NCBI GenBank assembly: GCA_023409175.1
Contig: JAEYIG010000122.1
Span: 1 to 14,529, forward strand
Reading direction: 5' to 3'
DNA length: 14,529 nucleotides
Source: Pseudomonadota bacterium
Lineage (GTDB): Bacteria; Pseudomonadota; Gammaproteobacteria; Burkholderiales; Burkholderiaceae_D
Shown piece by piece: positions 1 to 7,678 of the stretch (position 1 is the first letter of the stretch; each line of letters opens with the position of its first letter). A program made the position numbers and the translations under genes. The notes beneath the pieces are model-generated. The model was given only the letters and a program-made list of their open reading frames with translations. It made no database searches and had not been told where the DNA came from.

Positions 1-868
1 CGGCTCTGGAACGCAATGGAGGGGTCATTCTGGCATTGGTATCGAAAAAGTCGATATCGTCTTCGGTGAGATGGATATGGTGGATACCGACGTCGCAAGT
101 GACTGGAAGGCCGTCTTTTTTTGCCTGACGCACCAGTTCAATACCCTGTGCGGAAGAAAGCCGACCCAGATGGATTCGCGCACCGGTGACACGCATCAGT
201 TCAAAGATGGTATGCAACCTGATCGTTTCAGCGATATAGGAAATGCCCGACAGCCCCAATCGGGTGGCAACCGGACCGGAATGGGCCATCCCCTTTTTGG
301 AAAGGTAAGGGTCTTCAGGCTGCAACCAGGTACTGTAATTGAACGAATTGGCGTATTGCAGGGCGCGCAGCAATACTTCAGTATCGACGACAACTTCGTT
401 GGCTTGGGAGAATCCAATACATCCGGCATCTGTCAGTTCAGCCATTTCCGTCAGCGCCTGTCCCTTCAGCCCGACAGTCAGGGCGCCAAGAGGATAGACA
501 TGAGCCTGATTTAACGCAGCGGCGCGGTATTTCAGCATTTCGACCAGCCCCGGTTCATCGAGGACAGGGTCGGTATCCGGAGGACAGACGAGACTGGTGA
601 CGCCTCCCTGCATGGCCGCCTGCATTTCGGATTGTAGCGTTGCCTTGTGTTCGTATCCGGGTTCGCGCAGCCGGGCCGACAGGTCGACAAACCCCGGCGA
701 AACGACAAGGCCGGTGGCATCTATCGTCCGGTCGGGAGTGAAATCGGGAATGGTTTTGCCAGCGTCTTCTATGGCAAATACTTTTCCATCGGCAATGGCG
801 ATATTTTTCAATCCGTCGATTCCGTTGGCCGGATCGATCAGTCGTCCGTTCTGGATAAGCAGTTTCAT
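1..868 (-). CDS. pyrC': Dihydroorotase homologue, probably non-catalytic PyrC' (partial, C-terminus beyond window)
   Basis: The reading frame starts at the ATG at 868 and stays open to the window edge, giving 289 residues. It belongs to the class I dihydroorotase (amidohydrolase) family: an N-terminal strand domain, then PGFVDLSARLREPG at about 58-71, and later GIHHIHLTEDD. In active enzymes the segment after PGFVD reads H-x-H-L-R-E-P and its two histidines bind metal; here they are Ser64 and Arg66. This matches what is known of Pseudomonas PyrC', an inactive homologue needed for assembly of the PyrB dodecamer. It lies 53 bases downstream of pyrB on the same strand, and an AAGGA Shine-Dalgarno sequence (878-882) precedes the ATG. 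I infer a structural role in the aspartate transcarbamoylase complex, with the catalytic dihydroorotase encoded elsewhere. Confidence 0.88.
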   Translation of the reverse strand, partial: MKLLIQNGRLIDPANGIDGLKNIAIADGKVFAIEDAGKTIPDFTPDRTIDATGLVVSPGFVDLSARLREPGYEHKATLQSEMQAAMQGGVTSLVCPPDTDPVLDEPGLVEMLKYRAAALNQAHVYPLGALTVGLKGQALTEMAELTDAGCIGFSQANEVVVDTEVLLRALQYANSFNYSTWLQPEDPYLSKKGMAHSGPVATRLGLSGISYIAETIRLHTIFELMRVTGARIHLGRLSSAQGIELVRQAKKDGLPVTCDVGIHHIHLTEDDIDFFDTNARMTPPLRSRA

Positions 869-921
869 ACCAATGTGTCCTTAATACTGTCCGGTTATTC
901 TTTCTTTTTGTCTTCAGTTGC

Positions 922-1881
922 CTAGTTGCCTGCCAGAATGCTCATGACGGCCATTCGGACGGCAATGCCGAAGGTCACCTGAGACAGGATAACGGCCTGT
1001 TTGCCATCGGCCACCGCAGAATCAATTTCAACGCCACGGTTCATCGGGCCCGGGTGCATGACAATGGCATCCGGTTTCGCCAGGGCAAGCCTTTCAGGCG
1101 TCAGGCCGTAATTCTTGAAGAACTCCTGGGTGGAAGGCAGGAGTGCGCCGTTGATGCGTTCGTTCTGCACACGCAACATGATGACGACGTCGACACCTTT
1201 CAGGCCTTCATCCATATTGGTGAAGACACGGACACCCATGTCTTCCATATAGGCTGGGAGAAGCGTTTTGGGGCCGATGACACGGATTTCAGGGACACCC
1301 AGCGTTTTCATGGCATGGATGTCAGAGCGGGCGACACGGCTATGCAGGATATCGCCGACGATGGCAACCGTCAGGTTCGTGAAGTCCTTTTTGTAGTGGC
1401 GGATCGTATACATGTCGAGCAGCCCCTGCGTCGGATGGGCATGACGGCCGTCGCCGGCGTTGACGACATGGATATGGTCCAGCTTGTGCTGGTTCAGATG
1501 GGATGCGATCAGAAACGGGGCACCGGAATGGTCATGGCGGACGACGAACATGTCGGCGCTCATCGCTGTCAGGTTGTCGACAGTATCCAGCAGGGTTTCC
1601 CCCTTGCTGGTGGAAGAGGCCGCAATGTTCAGGTTGATCACGTCAGCCGACAGGCGTTTGGCTGCGATTTCGAAAGTCGTCCGGGTACGGGTCGAATTCT
1701 CGAAAAAGAGGTTGAAAACGCTTTTGCCGCGCATTAAAGGCACTTTTTTGACTTCCCGGTCAGATACGCTGACGAACGAGGAAGCGGTATCCAGGATGTA
1801 ATTCAGGATGTCTTTGGGCAAACCGTTTAAGGCCAGAAGGTGTTTCAGTTCACCGTTGCTGTTCAGTTGGGGATTAGGCAT
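922..1881 (-). CDS. pyrB: Aspartate carbamoyltransferase catalytic subunit
   Basis: This 319-residue protein catalyses the condensation of carbamoyl phosphate with aspartate, the committed step of de novo pyrimidine synthesis, in the cytoplasm. The carbamoyl-phosphate site [13 protein letters not shown] is at about 59-71. [11 protein letters not shown] near residue 275 is the family's C-terminal active-site segment. The length is normal for the catalytic chain. The start overlaps the end of pyrR (ATGCCTAA junction at 1874-1881), so the two are probably translationally coupled. A PyrC'-type dihydroorotase homologue follows, the arrangement known for class A ATCases of pseudomonads and betaproteobacteria. 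No pyrI regulatory-chain gene is present in the window. Confidence 0.98.
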   Translation of the reverse strand: MPNPQLNSNGELKHLLALNGLPKDILNYILDTASSFVSVSDREVKKVPLMRGKSVFNLFFENSTRTRTTFEIAAKRLSADVINLNIAASSTSKGETLLDTVDNLTAMSADMFVVRHDHSGAPFLIASHLNQHKLDHIHVVNAGDGRHAHPTQGLLDMYTIRHYKKDFTNLTVAIVGDILHSRVARSDIHAMKTLGVPEIRVIGPKTLLPAYMEDMGVRVFTNMDEGLKGVDVVIMLRVQNERINGALLPSTQEFFKNYGLTPERLALAKPDAIVMHPGPMNRGVEIDSAVADGKQAVILSQVTFGIAVRMAVMSILAGN

Positions 1882-2386
1882 TTTCCACCGTCAGAGAAAA
1901 AGTGTTGTCATCGGAACGTTGCAAAACCAGCTTCTCGTTTTTTTCAAGGGAAACATGTGCTGCGACAAAATCGGCTGCAATCGGCAGTTCGCGTTCACCA
2001 CGGTCGATCAGGGCAGCCAGGAGGATGCGGGCCGGACGGCCGTAATCGAACAGTTCGTTGATCGCTGCCCGGGTCGTCCTGCCTGTATATAGCACGTCGT
2101 CGATCAGCAAAATGGTGGAATCGACCACGTCGAATGGGATCTGGGTAGGTTTGACCTCGGCAGGCAAGCCTTTCTGGGCATAGTCGTCCCTGTAAAAGGA
2201 TACGTCAATAAAACCCGGAGGGTTGTCCAGTTTCAGGTCCGCTACGACACGTTCTGCGATCCATGCACCACCGGAACGGATGCCGACAACGGCAACCTTT
2301 GGGGTGTTGGCGATCGCTTCGCGTATTTGTTTCAACAGCTTTTGGTATAAAGCCTCGGCGTTCAGTTCAGTCAGGGATTGATTCAT
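1874..2386 (-). CDS. pyrR: PyrR bifunctional pyrimidine regulator / uracil phosphoribosyltransferase
   Basis: The protein is 170 residues from the ATG at 2386, the usual size for PyrR. A longer frame begins at 2494, but its extra 36 residues lie inside ruvX and do not resemble the family, so I use the internal start (MNQSLTEL). The type I phosphoribosyltransferase PRPP loop is seen as [17 protein letters not shown], and an upstream [12 protein letters not shown] segment fits the fold. In Bacillus, PyrR binds pyr mRNA and causes attenuation; in Gram-negative bacteria its regulatory role is less clear and it may act mainly as a uracil phosphoribosyltransferase. It overlaps ruvX by 20 bases and pyrB by 8 bases. 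I see no PyrR attenuator hairpin, and these overlaps leave no room for one between the genes. Confidence 0.93.
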   Translation of the reverse strand: MNQSLTELNAEALYQKLLKQIREAIANTPKVAVVGIRSGGAWIAERVVADLKLDNPPGFIDVSFYRDDYAQKGLPAEVKPTQIPFDVVDSTILLIDDVLYTGRTTRAAINELFDYGRPARILLAALIDRGERELPIAADFVAAHVSLEKNEKLVLQRSDDNTFSLTVENA

Positions 2387-2768
2387 CGAAATATTGTTGC
2401 AAAATAAGGGCCGCTGCGTGTGCGTCGTCAGCCTGGCCACGTTTAAAATGAAGAACGGATGACGAATACCGTTCATCGACAAGAATGATTTCAAGCGAGA
2501 AACGACCGTGAAGCTGATTGGCGAAACGTTTGCACCGGCGGGTCATTTCATGTTCCGTGCCGTCGGGGTAGGAGGGCAGCCCTACCACCAGCCTTGCGGG
2601 TTGCCATTCCCGGATCAGCTCACCGATTTCGGAAAAACGGACATCATTGGCTTCGGCGTTAATGATCTTAAGTGGCCGTGCCGTGCGGGACAATTCGTTG
2701 CCTATCGCGGTTCCGATCCGTTTCAGGCCGAAATCGAAAGCGAGTATGACGCCCGGAGTGTTATTCAT
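2367..2768 (-). CDS. ruvX: RuvX/YqgF Holliday-junction-resolvase-like protein (pre-16S rRNA nuclease)
   Basis: This 133-residue protein has the RNase H-like fold of the YqgF family. Visible motifs are FDFGLKRIG at the N-terminus with the first acidic residue (Asp12), VVGLPSYPDG in the middle, VDERYSS, and DAHAAALILQQYF at the C-terminus, which supplies the final acidic residue. In E. coli the homologue processes the 5' end of 16S rRNA precursor; the resolvase name came from structural similarity. The coding end overlaps pyrR by 20 bases, and yqgE lies 33 bases upstream on the same strand, the yqgE-ruvX pairing seen in many proteobacteria. Length and motifs look intact. Confidence 0.95.
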   Translation of the reverse strand: MNNTPGVILAFDFGLKRIGTAIGNELSRTARPLKIINAEANDVRFSEIGELIREWQPARLVVGLPSYPDGTEHEMTRRCKRFANQLHGRFSLEIILVDERYSSSVLHFKRGQADDAHAAALILQQYFDESIPD

Positions 2769-2801
2769 ATTTCAGTGCCTGCCTAACGGTATTCCGGTCG
2801 G

Positions 2802-3353
2802 TCAGGCATGTCCAACCTCATAAGTCAGTTTATTCGGGTCGAAACCCAACAGTTTCATCGCAGCAGTATAACGCTGTGAAATCGGCAAATCAAAAATGAT
2901 GGAAGGATCGGCATTGACCGTTAGCCAGCCGTTATGGCTGATTTCCTGTTCCAGCTGGCCTGCGCTCCATCCCGCGTAGCCAATACTGACGAGCATTTTT
3001 TCAGGGCCTGCTCCTGAAGCAATGGCTTCAAGGATGTCCCGTGATGTCGTGAAGGCGACCTGATCGGAAATGGTCAGCATGGAGGTGAATTTCGCATCTG
3101 GCGTATGCAAAACGAAACCGCGATCATCCTGCACCGGGCCGCCAAACATCACCGGTTTTTTGAATGGCGCAGGGATTTCAGGCCGCAGGTCCAGTTTTTC
3201 AAGCAAATGGTCAAGTGTCAGCTCCATGGGCCGGTTGATGACAACACCGAGAGCACCATAATCGTTGTGTTCGCAAAGATAGACGACTGTTCCACCGAAT
3301 ATCGGATCATGCATTGATGGCATCGCTATCAGAAAATGATTCGAAAGGTTCAT
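2802..3353 (-). CDS. yqgE: YqgE/AlgH family protein (UPF0301)
   Basis: The 183-residue protein begins MNLSNHFLIAMPSM and contains DPIFGGTVVYLCEHN, GALGVVINRPMEL, VMFGGPVQDDRGFVLH and GYAGWSAGQLEQEI, all signatures of the UPF0301/AlgH family. The molecular function of the family is not settled; a homologue was linked to alginate regulation in Pseudomonas. It has no signal peptide or membrane segment and should be cytoplasmic. It is the first gene of the minus-strand group that continues into ruvX, pyrR, pyrB and pyrC'. No clear Shine-Dalgarno sequence precedes the ATG, but the N-terminus matches the family start, so I keep it. Confidence 0.94.
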   Translation of the reverse strand: MNLSNHFLIAMPSMHDPIFGGTVVYLCEHNDYGALGVVINRPMELTLDHLLEKLDLRPEIPAPFKKPVMFGGPVQDDRGFVLHTPDAKFTSMLTISDQVAFTTSRDILEAIASGAGPEKMLVSIGYAGWSAGQLEQEISHNGWLTVNADPSIIFDLPISQRYTAAMKLLGFDPNKLTYEVGHA

Positions 3354-3415
3354 GGGTAATGGTCAGGCTAAATGGCATTTGAGAAAGCGGATATTCCATC
3401 CATTTACATGCCGCT

Positions 3416-3446
3416 ATTGTATCAGTGTTGGCGTGATTTCCTCCAA
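3416..3446 (-). promoter_or_regulatory. Candidate promoter for the yqgE-ruvX-pyrRBC' operon
   Basis: Read on the minus strand, TTGGAG (3446-3441) and TACAAT (3421-3416) could be -35 and -10 elements, with a long spacer of 19 bases. The -10 matches the sigma-70 consensus at five of six positions and is preceded by TGA. It lies about 63 bases upstream of the yqgE ATG. The wide spacer keeps confidence low. Confidence 0.3.
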
Positions 3447-3538
3447 GTGATCCGGTCGCCTTTCCCCTTTTTCCGAAAAAAACCTTGCGAAATCTCCTGC
3501 TGGCTCAAACGGGGTGTTCCAGAGTGGGAAAACCAAGG

Positions 3539-3544
3539 TAAAAT
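3539..3544 (+). promoter_or_regulatory. Candidate -10 element for dcd
   Basis: TAAAAT matches the sigma-70 -10 consensus at five of six positions and would start transcription near 3551, about 67 bases before the dcd ATG. No good -35 hexamer is seen at the right distance (TTCCAG at 3517-3522 is weak). The predicted transcript would begin directly before the hairpin at 3555-3590. Confidence 0.28.
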
Positions 3545-3554
3545 AAATGAATGT

Positions 3555-3590
3555 CTGCAGCAAAAATGCCTGAAAAACGTTTTGTTGCAG
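3555..3590 (+). other. Stem-loop in the dcd leader
   Basis: CTGCAGCAAAA (3555-3565) can pair with TTTTGTTGCAG (3580-3590), giving an 11-base-pair stem with one G-U pair and a 14-base loop. No T-run follows it on either strand, so it does not look like an intrinsic terminator. It sits in the noncoding interval between yqgE and dcd, 27 bases before the dcd ATG. It may protect the mRNA 5' end or affect translation; its role is unknown. Confidence 0.45.
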
Positions 3591-3617
3591 TGATCGAATC
3601 CTTTCCTGCCAGTCAAC

Positions 3618-4184
3618 ATGACCATCAAATCTGATAAATGGATCCGGCGTATGGCCGAAGAACACGGAATGATCGAACCGTTTGAAAGCGGTCAGGTTCG
3701 TTCCGTCAACGACAAGAAAATCGTTTCTTACGGCGTGTCATCGTATGGTTACGATATCCGTTGTGCTGATGAGTTCAAGATTTTCACGAACATCAACAGT
3801 ACCATCGTCGATCCCAAAAATTTCGACGAGAATTCATTTGTCGATGTCAAGAGCGATGTCTGTATCATTCCTCCCAATTCATTCGCTTTGGCAAGGACAG
3901 TCGAATATTTCCGTATCCCACGCAATGTATTGACGGTCTGTCTGGGTAAATCGACTTATGCCCGTTGTGGCATTATCGTCAATGTGACTCCTTTTGAACC
4001 TGAATGGGAAGGTTATGTCACGCTGGAATTTTCCAATACGACGCCATTGCCGGCCAAGATTTATGCCTGGGAAGGCTGTGCCCAGGTGCTGTTCTTCGAA
4101 AGCGATGAGATTTGTGAAACATCGTATAAAGACCGGAACGGCAAGTATCAGGGCCAGGTTGGCGTGACGCTGCCCAAAGCGTAA
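3618..4184 (+). CDS. dcd: dCTP deaminase
   Basis: This 188-residue enzyme deaminates dCTP to dUTP, the main source of dUMP for thymidylate synthesis in many proteobacteria. It is a homotrimeric cytoplasmic protein of the dUTPase fold. Visible are [19 protein letters not shown] at about 110-128, carrying the substrate-contacting Ser112 and Arg116, and [10 protein letters not shown], whose Glu137 corresponds to the catalytic glutamate (Glu138 in E. coli). The C-terminal [19 protein letters not shown] tail matches the lid that closes over substrate. Length is typical. No purine-rich ribosome binding site is seen before the ATG (TGCCAGTCAAC), although the N-terminus [19 protein letters not shown] is the family start. 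It runs opposite to the pyr operon, so two nucleotide-metabolism units are divergent here. Confidence 0.97.
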   Translation: MTIKSDKWIRRMAEEHGMIEPFESGQVRSVNDKKIVSYGVSSYGYDIRCADEFKIFTNINSTIVDPKNFDENSFVDVKSDVCIIPPNSFALARTVEYFRIPRNVLTVCLGKSTYARCGIIVNVTPFEPEWEGYVTLEFSNTTPLPAKIYAWEGCAQVLFFESDEICETSYKDRNGKYQGQVGVTLPKA

Positions 4185-4248
4185 AAAACGGCAGGCAGCT
4201 GTTGCGGTTCCGGTAGGCAGTTTCTAACCCTGTTTCTTGTTGGACACT

Positions 4249-4998
4249 ATGCTGATCTTTTATCTGCGCAAACTGACCAGTGTGGAGCGAAGCGTCAAGG
4301 CGGACATCCACCTGGGGTTGTCTTTGGCATTCATCGCAGGAGCGATGAATGCGGGTGGTTTTCTGGCCGTGCAGCAATATACCTCGCACATGACGGGTAT
4401 CATTTCCAGTATGGCCGACGGGCTGATCATCGGAAACATCAATCTTGCCCTGGCCAGCGTGGGCGCACTCATCTGTTTCATTGCCGGGGCGGCCCTGACT
4501 GAATTGTTCGTCAACTGGGCTCGCGGAAAACGCCTGCAAAGTGAATATGCATTGCCATTGATTGTGGAAGCGGGTCTTTTGCTGTGTTTCGGCGTCCTTG
4601 GCGCCAGGCTCCATCGTCATATGGGGCTTTTCGTTTCCATTACCGTCATGTTGCTGTGTTTTCTGATGGGGCTGCAAAACGCCATCATTACCCGCATTTC
4701 CCGCGCTGTCATCCGGACGACACACATGACCGGTATCGTAACCGATATCGGAATCGAGCTCGGCAAGCTTTTTTACTGGAACCGGAAAATCGACCGGGAA
4801 GACGAGTCGTACGTAAAAGCGAACCGCAACAAACTGATGTTGCTCGCAAGCCTTTTGTTCATGTTTTTCTTCGGCGGTGTTGCCGGGGCTTTCGGCTTCA
4901 AACTGATCGGTTATTCCGCGACGATTCCACTGGCCATTCTGCTTCTGATCCTGGCAATCATGCCGGTTGTGGACGATTTGAAAAAAATCTTTTACTGA
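4249..4998 (+). CDS. YoaK/DUF1275 family inner-membrane protein
   Basis: The protein has 249 residues from the ATG at 4249. An in-frame TTG at 4237 would add four residues, but has no better ribosome binding site. About six hydrophobic segments are seen. A motif occurs twice: NAGGFLAVQQYTSHMTGI near the N-terminus and NAIITRISRAVIRTTHMTGI in the second half, the internal duplication typical of DUF1275. The function of the family is unknown; a transport or membrane-stress role is often assumed without proof. It lies between dcd and ybgC on the same strand, 64 bases after dcd and 95 bases before ybgC, and is not a usual member of the tol cluster. Confidence 0.85.
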   Translation: MLIFYLRKLTSVERSVKADIHLGLSLAFIAGAMNAGGFLAVQQYTSHMTGIISSMADGLIIGNINLALASVGALICFIAGAALTELFVNWARGKRLQSEYALPLIVEAGLLLCFGVLGARLHRHMGLFVSITVMLLCFLMGLQNAIITRISRAVIRTTHMTGIVTDIGIELGKLFYWNRKIDREDESYVKANRNKLMLLASLLFMFFFGGVAGAFGFKLIGYSATIPLAILLLILAIMPVVDDLKKIFY

Positions 4999-5038
4999 AA
5001 GTTTCGTTTGTAACAATTTTTCGAGAAATAGAGCTTGA

Positions 5039-5068
5039 TTGTTGACCTTTAAAGCGCTAGCTTATGCT
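5039..5068 (+). promoter_or_regulatory. Candidate promoter for the ybgC-tol-pal cluster
   Basis: TTGTTG (5039-5044) or the overlapping TTGACC (5042-5047) could be the -35 element, with TATGCT (5063-5068) as the -10 at 18 or 15 bases spacing. Transcription would start near 5075, after the in-frame ATG at 5064 and before the ATG at 5094, which agrees with the start chosen for ybgC. Confidence 0.35.
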
Positions 5069-5093
5069 CATCTTTCATTCGAAAAAAGACACT

Positions 5094-5510
5094 ATGTCCC
5101 CAACATTCAATTGGCCGGTCAGGGTTTACTACGAAGACACCGATGCAGAGGGTGTCGTTTACTATGCAAACTACCTGAGGTTTTACGAACGTGCCCGTAC
5201 GGAGTGGCTCCGTTCGTTGGGCATCAGCCAGGAAACGTTGAAAAACAAGCATAATATTATTTTTGTGGTCAAAAACGTGTCGATTGACTACAGACGCTCG
5301 GCATTGCTTGACGATGAATTGATTGTCACTGCAAAAGTTGCACAGCTAAGGGGCGCTTCCATGCTTTTCGAACAGACCGTTTTAAGGGATGGGGACGAGT
5401 TGAACAAATGCACCGTGACAATCGTCTGCGTGGATGGAACGACCATCCGGCCGGTTGCCATACCGGATGAGATTGCACAAAAGATGAGCAAGGCTCTCGC
5501 AGGCGATTAG
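5094..5510 (+). CDS. ybgC: YbgC acyl-CoA thioesterase, Tol-Pal cluster
   Basis: This is a hot-dog fold thioesterase of 138 residues. YYEDTDAEGVVYYANYLRF at about 12-30 holds the catalytic aspartate (the second Asp of EDTD), and YERARTEWLR follows as in E. coli YbgC. Known YbgC proteins hydrolyse short-chain acyl-CoAs or act on acyl carrier protein and phospholipid metabolism at the cytoplasmic membrane face; the exact substrate here is unknown. An ATG at 5064 is in frame, but its ten extra residues are not shared with the family, whose members begin just before F-x-WPVRVYYEDTDA, so I use 5094. It is the first gene of the Tol-Pal cluster, 69 bases before tolQ. Confidence 0.94.
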   Translation: MSPTFNWPVRVYYEDTDAEGVVYYANYLRFYERARTEWLRSLGISQETLKNKHNIIFVVKNVSIDYRRSALLDDELIVTAKVAQLRGASMLFEQTVLRDGDELNKCTVTIVCVDGTTIRPVAIPDEIAQKMSKALAGD

Positions 5511-5579
5511 GGAATTGTTGTAAAGGGATGTCCAGGTATGTGATGTATCCGGATTTTCAATGTTTTTATTTTTTATATA

Positions 5580-6266
5580 ATGACAGTCTCACAAGATCTT
5601 TCGTTTATCTCGCTGATTTCCAATGCGTCTTTACTGGTTCAGCTGATCATGGCCTTGCTCGTCGTGGTTTCCCTCATGAGCTGGACGTTCATTTTCCAGA
5701 AAATGTTTGCCATCAAAAGTGCTCGTACCGAAACGGCCAGTTTCGAACACGCTTTCTGGTCGGGCGGCAATCTGCAGAACCTTTACCAGCGGGCAGGTAG
5801 CAATAACAAGACCGGCGCACTGGAACGCATTTTCCATGCGGGAATGGGGGAATACATCAAGGGAAAAAACGCCATTTCCGGGCATACGGCGCAAGATACC
5901 GTTGCCGTTCTGGATGGGGCGCGCCGGGCCATGCGCGCGGCTTATCAGCGCGAAATGGACAGCCTTGAATCTCATCTGGCCTTTCTCGCTTCTGTCGGTT
6001 CGGTATCACCCTATGTCGGGCTTTTCGGAACGGTCTGGGGCATCATGAACGCGTTCCGCGGTTTGGCAAACGTCCATCAGGCCACGCTGGCAACGGTCGC
6101 TCCCGGTATTGCCGAAGCATTGATCGCGACAGCCATCGGCCTGTTTGCCGCAATTCCGGCAGTCGTGGCCTATAACCGTTTTTCGCATGACATCGACCGG
6201 CTTTCCATCCGGTTTGAAACGTTTATCGAGGAATTTTCCAATATTCTCCAGAGACAGTCGCGATAG
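5580..6266 (+). CDS. tolQ: Tol-Pal system motor protein TolQ
   Basis: TolQ is the inner-membrane, MotA/ExbB-type proton channel subunit of the Tol motor, working with TolR to energise TolA and help outer-membrane constriction at division. The 228 residues show three membrane segments at about 17-38, 134-157 and 172-197. The conserved SPYVGLFGTVWGIM (143-156) and EALIATAIGLFAAIPAV (179-195) segments line the channel in the family. The start MTVSQDLSF fits the family. No Shine-Dalgarno sequence is visible: the bases before the ATG are nearly all A and T (TTTTTATATA). tolR follows 7 bases after the stop. Confidence 0.97.
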   Translation: MTVSQDLSFISLISNASLLVQLIMALLVVVSLMSWTFIFQKMFAIKSARTETASFEHAFWSGGNLQNLYQRAGSNNKTGALERIFHAGMGEYIKGKNAISGHTAQDTVAVLDGARRAMRAAYQREMDSLESHLAFLASVGSVSPYVGLFGTVWGIMNAFRGLANVHQATLATVAPGIAEALIATAIGLFAAIPAVVAYNRFSHDIDRLSIRFETFIEEFSNILQRQSR

Positions 6267-6273
6267 GTGAGCC

Positions 6274-6717
6274 ATGTCAGAACAGATTTCAGGTTCCTTG
6301 CGGTCAGGTCGCAAAAACAAGTTCAAGTCGGAAATCAATGTCGTCCCGTACATTGACGTGATGCTGGTGCTTCTGGTCATTTTCATGGTCGTCGCTCCGA
6401 TGACGAATCCCGGAGTGGTCGATTTGCCGTCTGCCGAAAAAACGGCTTTGCCTCCGACCGACTATATCCAGATTTCCCTGCGCCCGGATGTTTCGGCTGA
6501 AATCGGCATACACCGTCCCGGAAAGGGAAAAGACGTTTTCGAATCCGTCCCGGACAAGGATGGCCTGATGAAGAGTCTGCAGATCATGCATGCCGAAAAT
6601 CCGGATTTGCCGGTCCTGATTGCCGCTGACAAGAATATTATTTACAACGAAGTGGTGCAGGTGATATCCGATGCCAAGAAGATGGGTATCAGCCGGGTAG
6701 GGCTTGCGACGAGGTAA
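6274..6717 (+). CDS. tolR: Tol-Pal system protein TolR
   Basis: TolR is the ExbD/MotB-like partner of TolQ, with one membrane helix and a periplasmic domain that can bind peptidoglycan. The 147-residue sequence has a basic N-terminus, then INVVPYIDVMLVLLVIFMV at 21-39. Asp28 in this helix corresponds to the proton-carrying aspartate of the family (Asp23 in E. coli). The periplasmic part ends in VISDAKKMGISRVGLAT, typical of the ExbD/TolR domain. AGGTGA (6265-6270), overlapping the tolQ stop, serves as ribosome binding site, so translation is probably coupled. Confidence 0.97.
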   Translation: MSEQISGSLRSGRKNKFKSEINVVPYIDVMLVLLVIFMVVAPMTNPGVVDLPSAEKTALPPTDYIQISLRPDVSAEIGIHRPGKGKDVFESVPDKDGLMKSLQIMHAENPDLPVLIAADKNIIYNEVVQVISDAKKMGISRVGLATR

Positions 6718-6738
6718 ACGGGGTTGTCCTGCGAAAAG

Positions 6739-7671
6739 ATGGAAAACAGTCTGCTGTCCATACCGAAGGAAAAAAAACTGAAACCGGCTTTTGTGCTGGC
6801 TTTGGCGGTCCATGTCGCACTACTGGTTTTTCTCTGGGTCGGCGTCAGCTGGCAAAGCCAGACTTCCGATACCGTTGAAGCGGAAGTCTGGGACATCAAG
6901 ATTCGGGAAGCCGCTCCCTTGGCGGCAGGTGAAAAATCGGAACTGGCTGCAGCTGAACAGGCTGAACTGCAGGCTCAGGAAGAAAGCGCTCCGCCTCCAC
7001 CGGCTCCTGCCGTGAAACAGGCAGCACCAGAACCGAAAGTGACTGCGCGTCCGGATATCGCCCTGGAACAGGAAAAGAAAAAGGCTGAAAAGAAAGCGGC
7101 CGAAGACAGGAAAAAAGCAGAAGCGAAACAAAGGGCGGACGAAGCGAAACCACAGCGTGAAGAACAGGCGCGCCTGAAAAAAGAAGCGGTGGATGCCAGC
7201 CGTAAACAGAAGGCAGATGCGGCTGCCGCACAGAAACGGGCAAGAGCGCTTCTGGATCAGGAAGCGCGACGGATCGCCGGAGGCGGCAGTGGCGGTGGCA
7301 AAGGTAAAGGCTCCGGTGGTGGAGGCACACGTACGACAGGTCCGACCGGAACAGGCGGTAACGGCACGGCAGCTCGCTCGACCGGACCCGGAACGGCAGA
7401 TGCAGGTTACATTGCAATGGTGCGGACGCGTGTCAAGAACAATACCTCATTCAATGTCTCTTCATCAATCAAGGGGAACCCGCAGGTTATCTATGATGTC
7501 GAATTGCTGCCAGACGGAACTTTGCGTAATATACGAAAACGCAAGTCCTCCGGAATTCCCGGGTTTGATGAAGCGGTATTGCGGGCAATTGAACGGTCAG
7601 CGCCTTTTCCAAAGGACAAGACTGGACGTGTCCCGGGAAAACTCGCCATAACACATAAACCGAAAGACTGA
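6739..7671 (+). CDS. tolA: Cell envelope integrity protein TolA
   Basis: TolA spans the periplasm and passes the TolQR proton-motive energy to TolB and Pal. From the ATG at 6739 it has 310 residues. An in-frame TTG at 6724 would add five; the GAGG near the tolR stop could serve either, so the start is uncertain. Domains: one membrane helix at about 17-38 with His25, which aligns with the helix histidine known to contact TolQR; a Pro-rich patch; a long Lys/Glu/Ala helix at roughly 100-180; a Gly/Ser/Thr linker (GGGSGGGKGKGSGGGG and onward) at about 180-220; and a C-terminal TonB-like domain from IAMVRTRVKNN to LAITHKPKD. The helical domain is shorter than in E. coli TolA (421 residues in total). 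The stop overlaps the tolB upstream region. Confidence 0.95.
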   Translation: MENSLLSIPKEKKLKPAFVLALAVHVALLVFLWVGVSWQSQTSDTVEAEVWDIKIREAAPLAAGEKSELAAAEQAELQAQEESAPPPPAPAVKQAAPEPKVTARPDIALEQEKKKAEKKAAEDRKKAEAKQRADEAKPQREEQARLKKEAVDASRKQKADAAAAQKRARALLDQEARRIAGGGSGGGKGKGSGGGGTRTTGPTGTGGNGTAARSTGPGTADAGYIAMVRTRVKNNTSFNVSSSIKGNPQVIYDVELLPDGTLRNIRKRKSSGIPGFDEAVLRAIERSAPFPKDKTGRVPGKLAITHKPKD

Positions 7672-7678
7672 TGTGACT

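Noticed and set aside
1054..1737. Open frame of 227 codons on the plus strand opposite pyrB
   Set aside because: It has no recognisable family features and pyrB on the other strand is certain.
2387..2494. N-terminal extension of pyrR to an ATG at 2494
   Set aside because: The extra 36 residues lie fully inside ruvX and do not resemble PyrR; the ATG at 2386 gives the normal length.
3372..3665. Short open frames on both strands between yqgE and dcd
   Set aside because: No ribosome binding sites, no family-like sequence, and overlap with promoter-like and hairpin elements; treated as noncoding.
4018..5016. Long open frame of 332 codons on the minus strand opposite dcd and the DUF1275 gene
   Set aside because: It is rich in Gln, His and Asp without any domain pattern and lies opposite two well-supported genes; it is a by-product of their codon use.
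5575..5580. TATATAA-like -10 element directly at the tolQ start
   Set aside because: Transcription from it would begin inside tolQ after its start codon, and no -35 element is seen; noted only as an odd start context.
7180..7400. Repetitive-looking Lys/Ala- and Gly-rich tract in tolA as a possible repeat array or frameshift
   Set aside because: It is the normal low-complexity helix and linker of TolA, and the frame is intact through the C-terminal domain.
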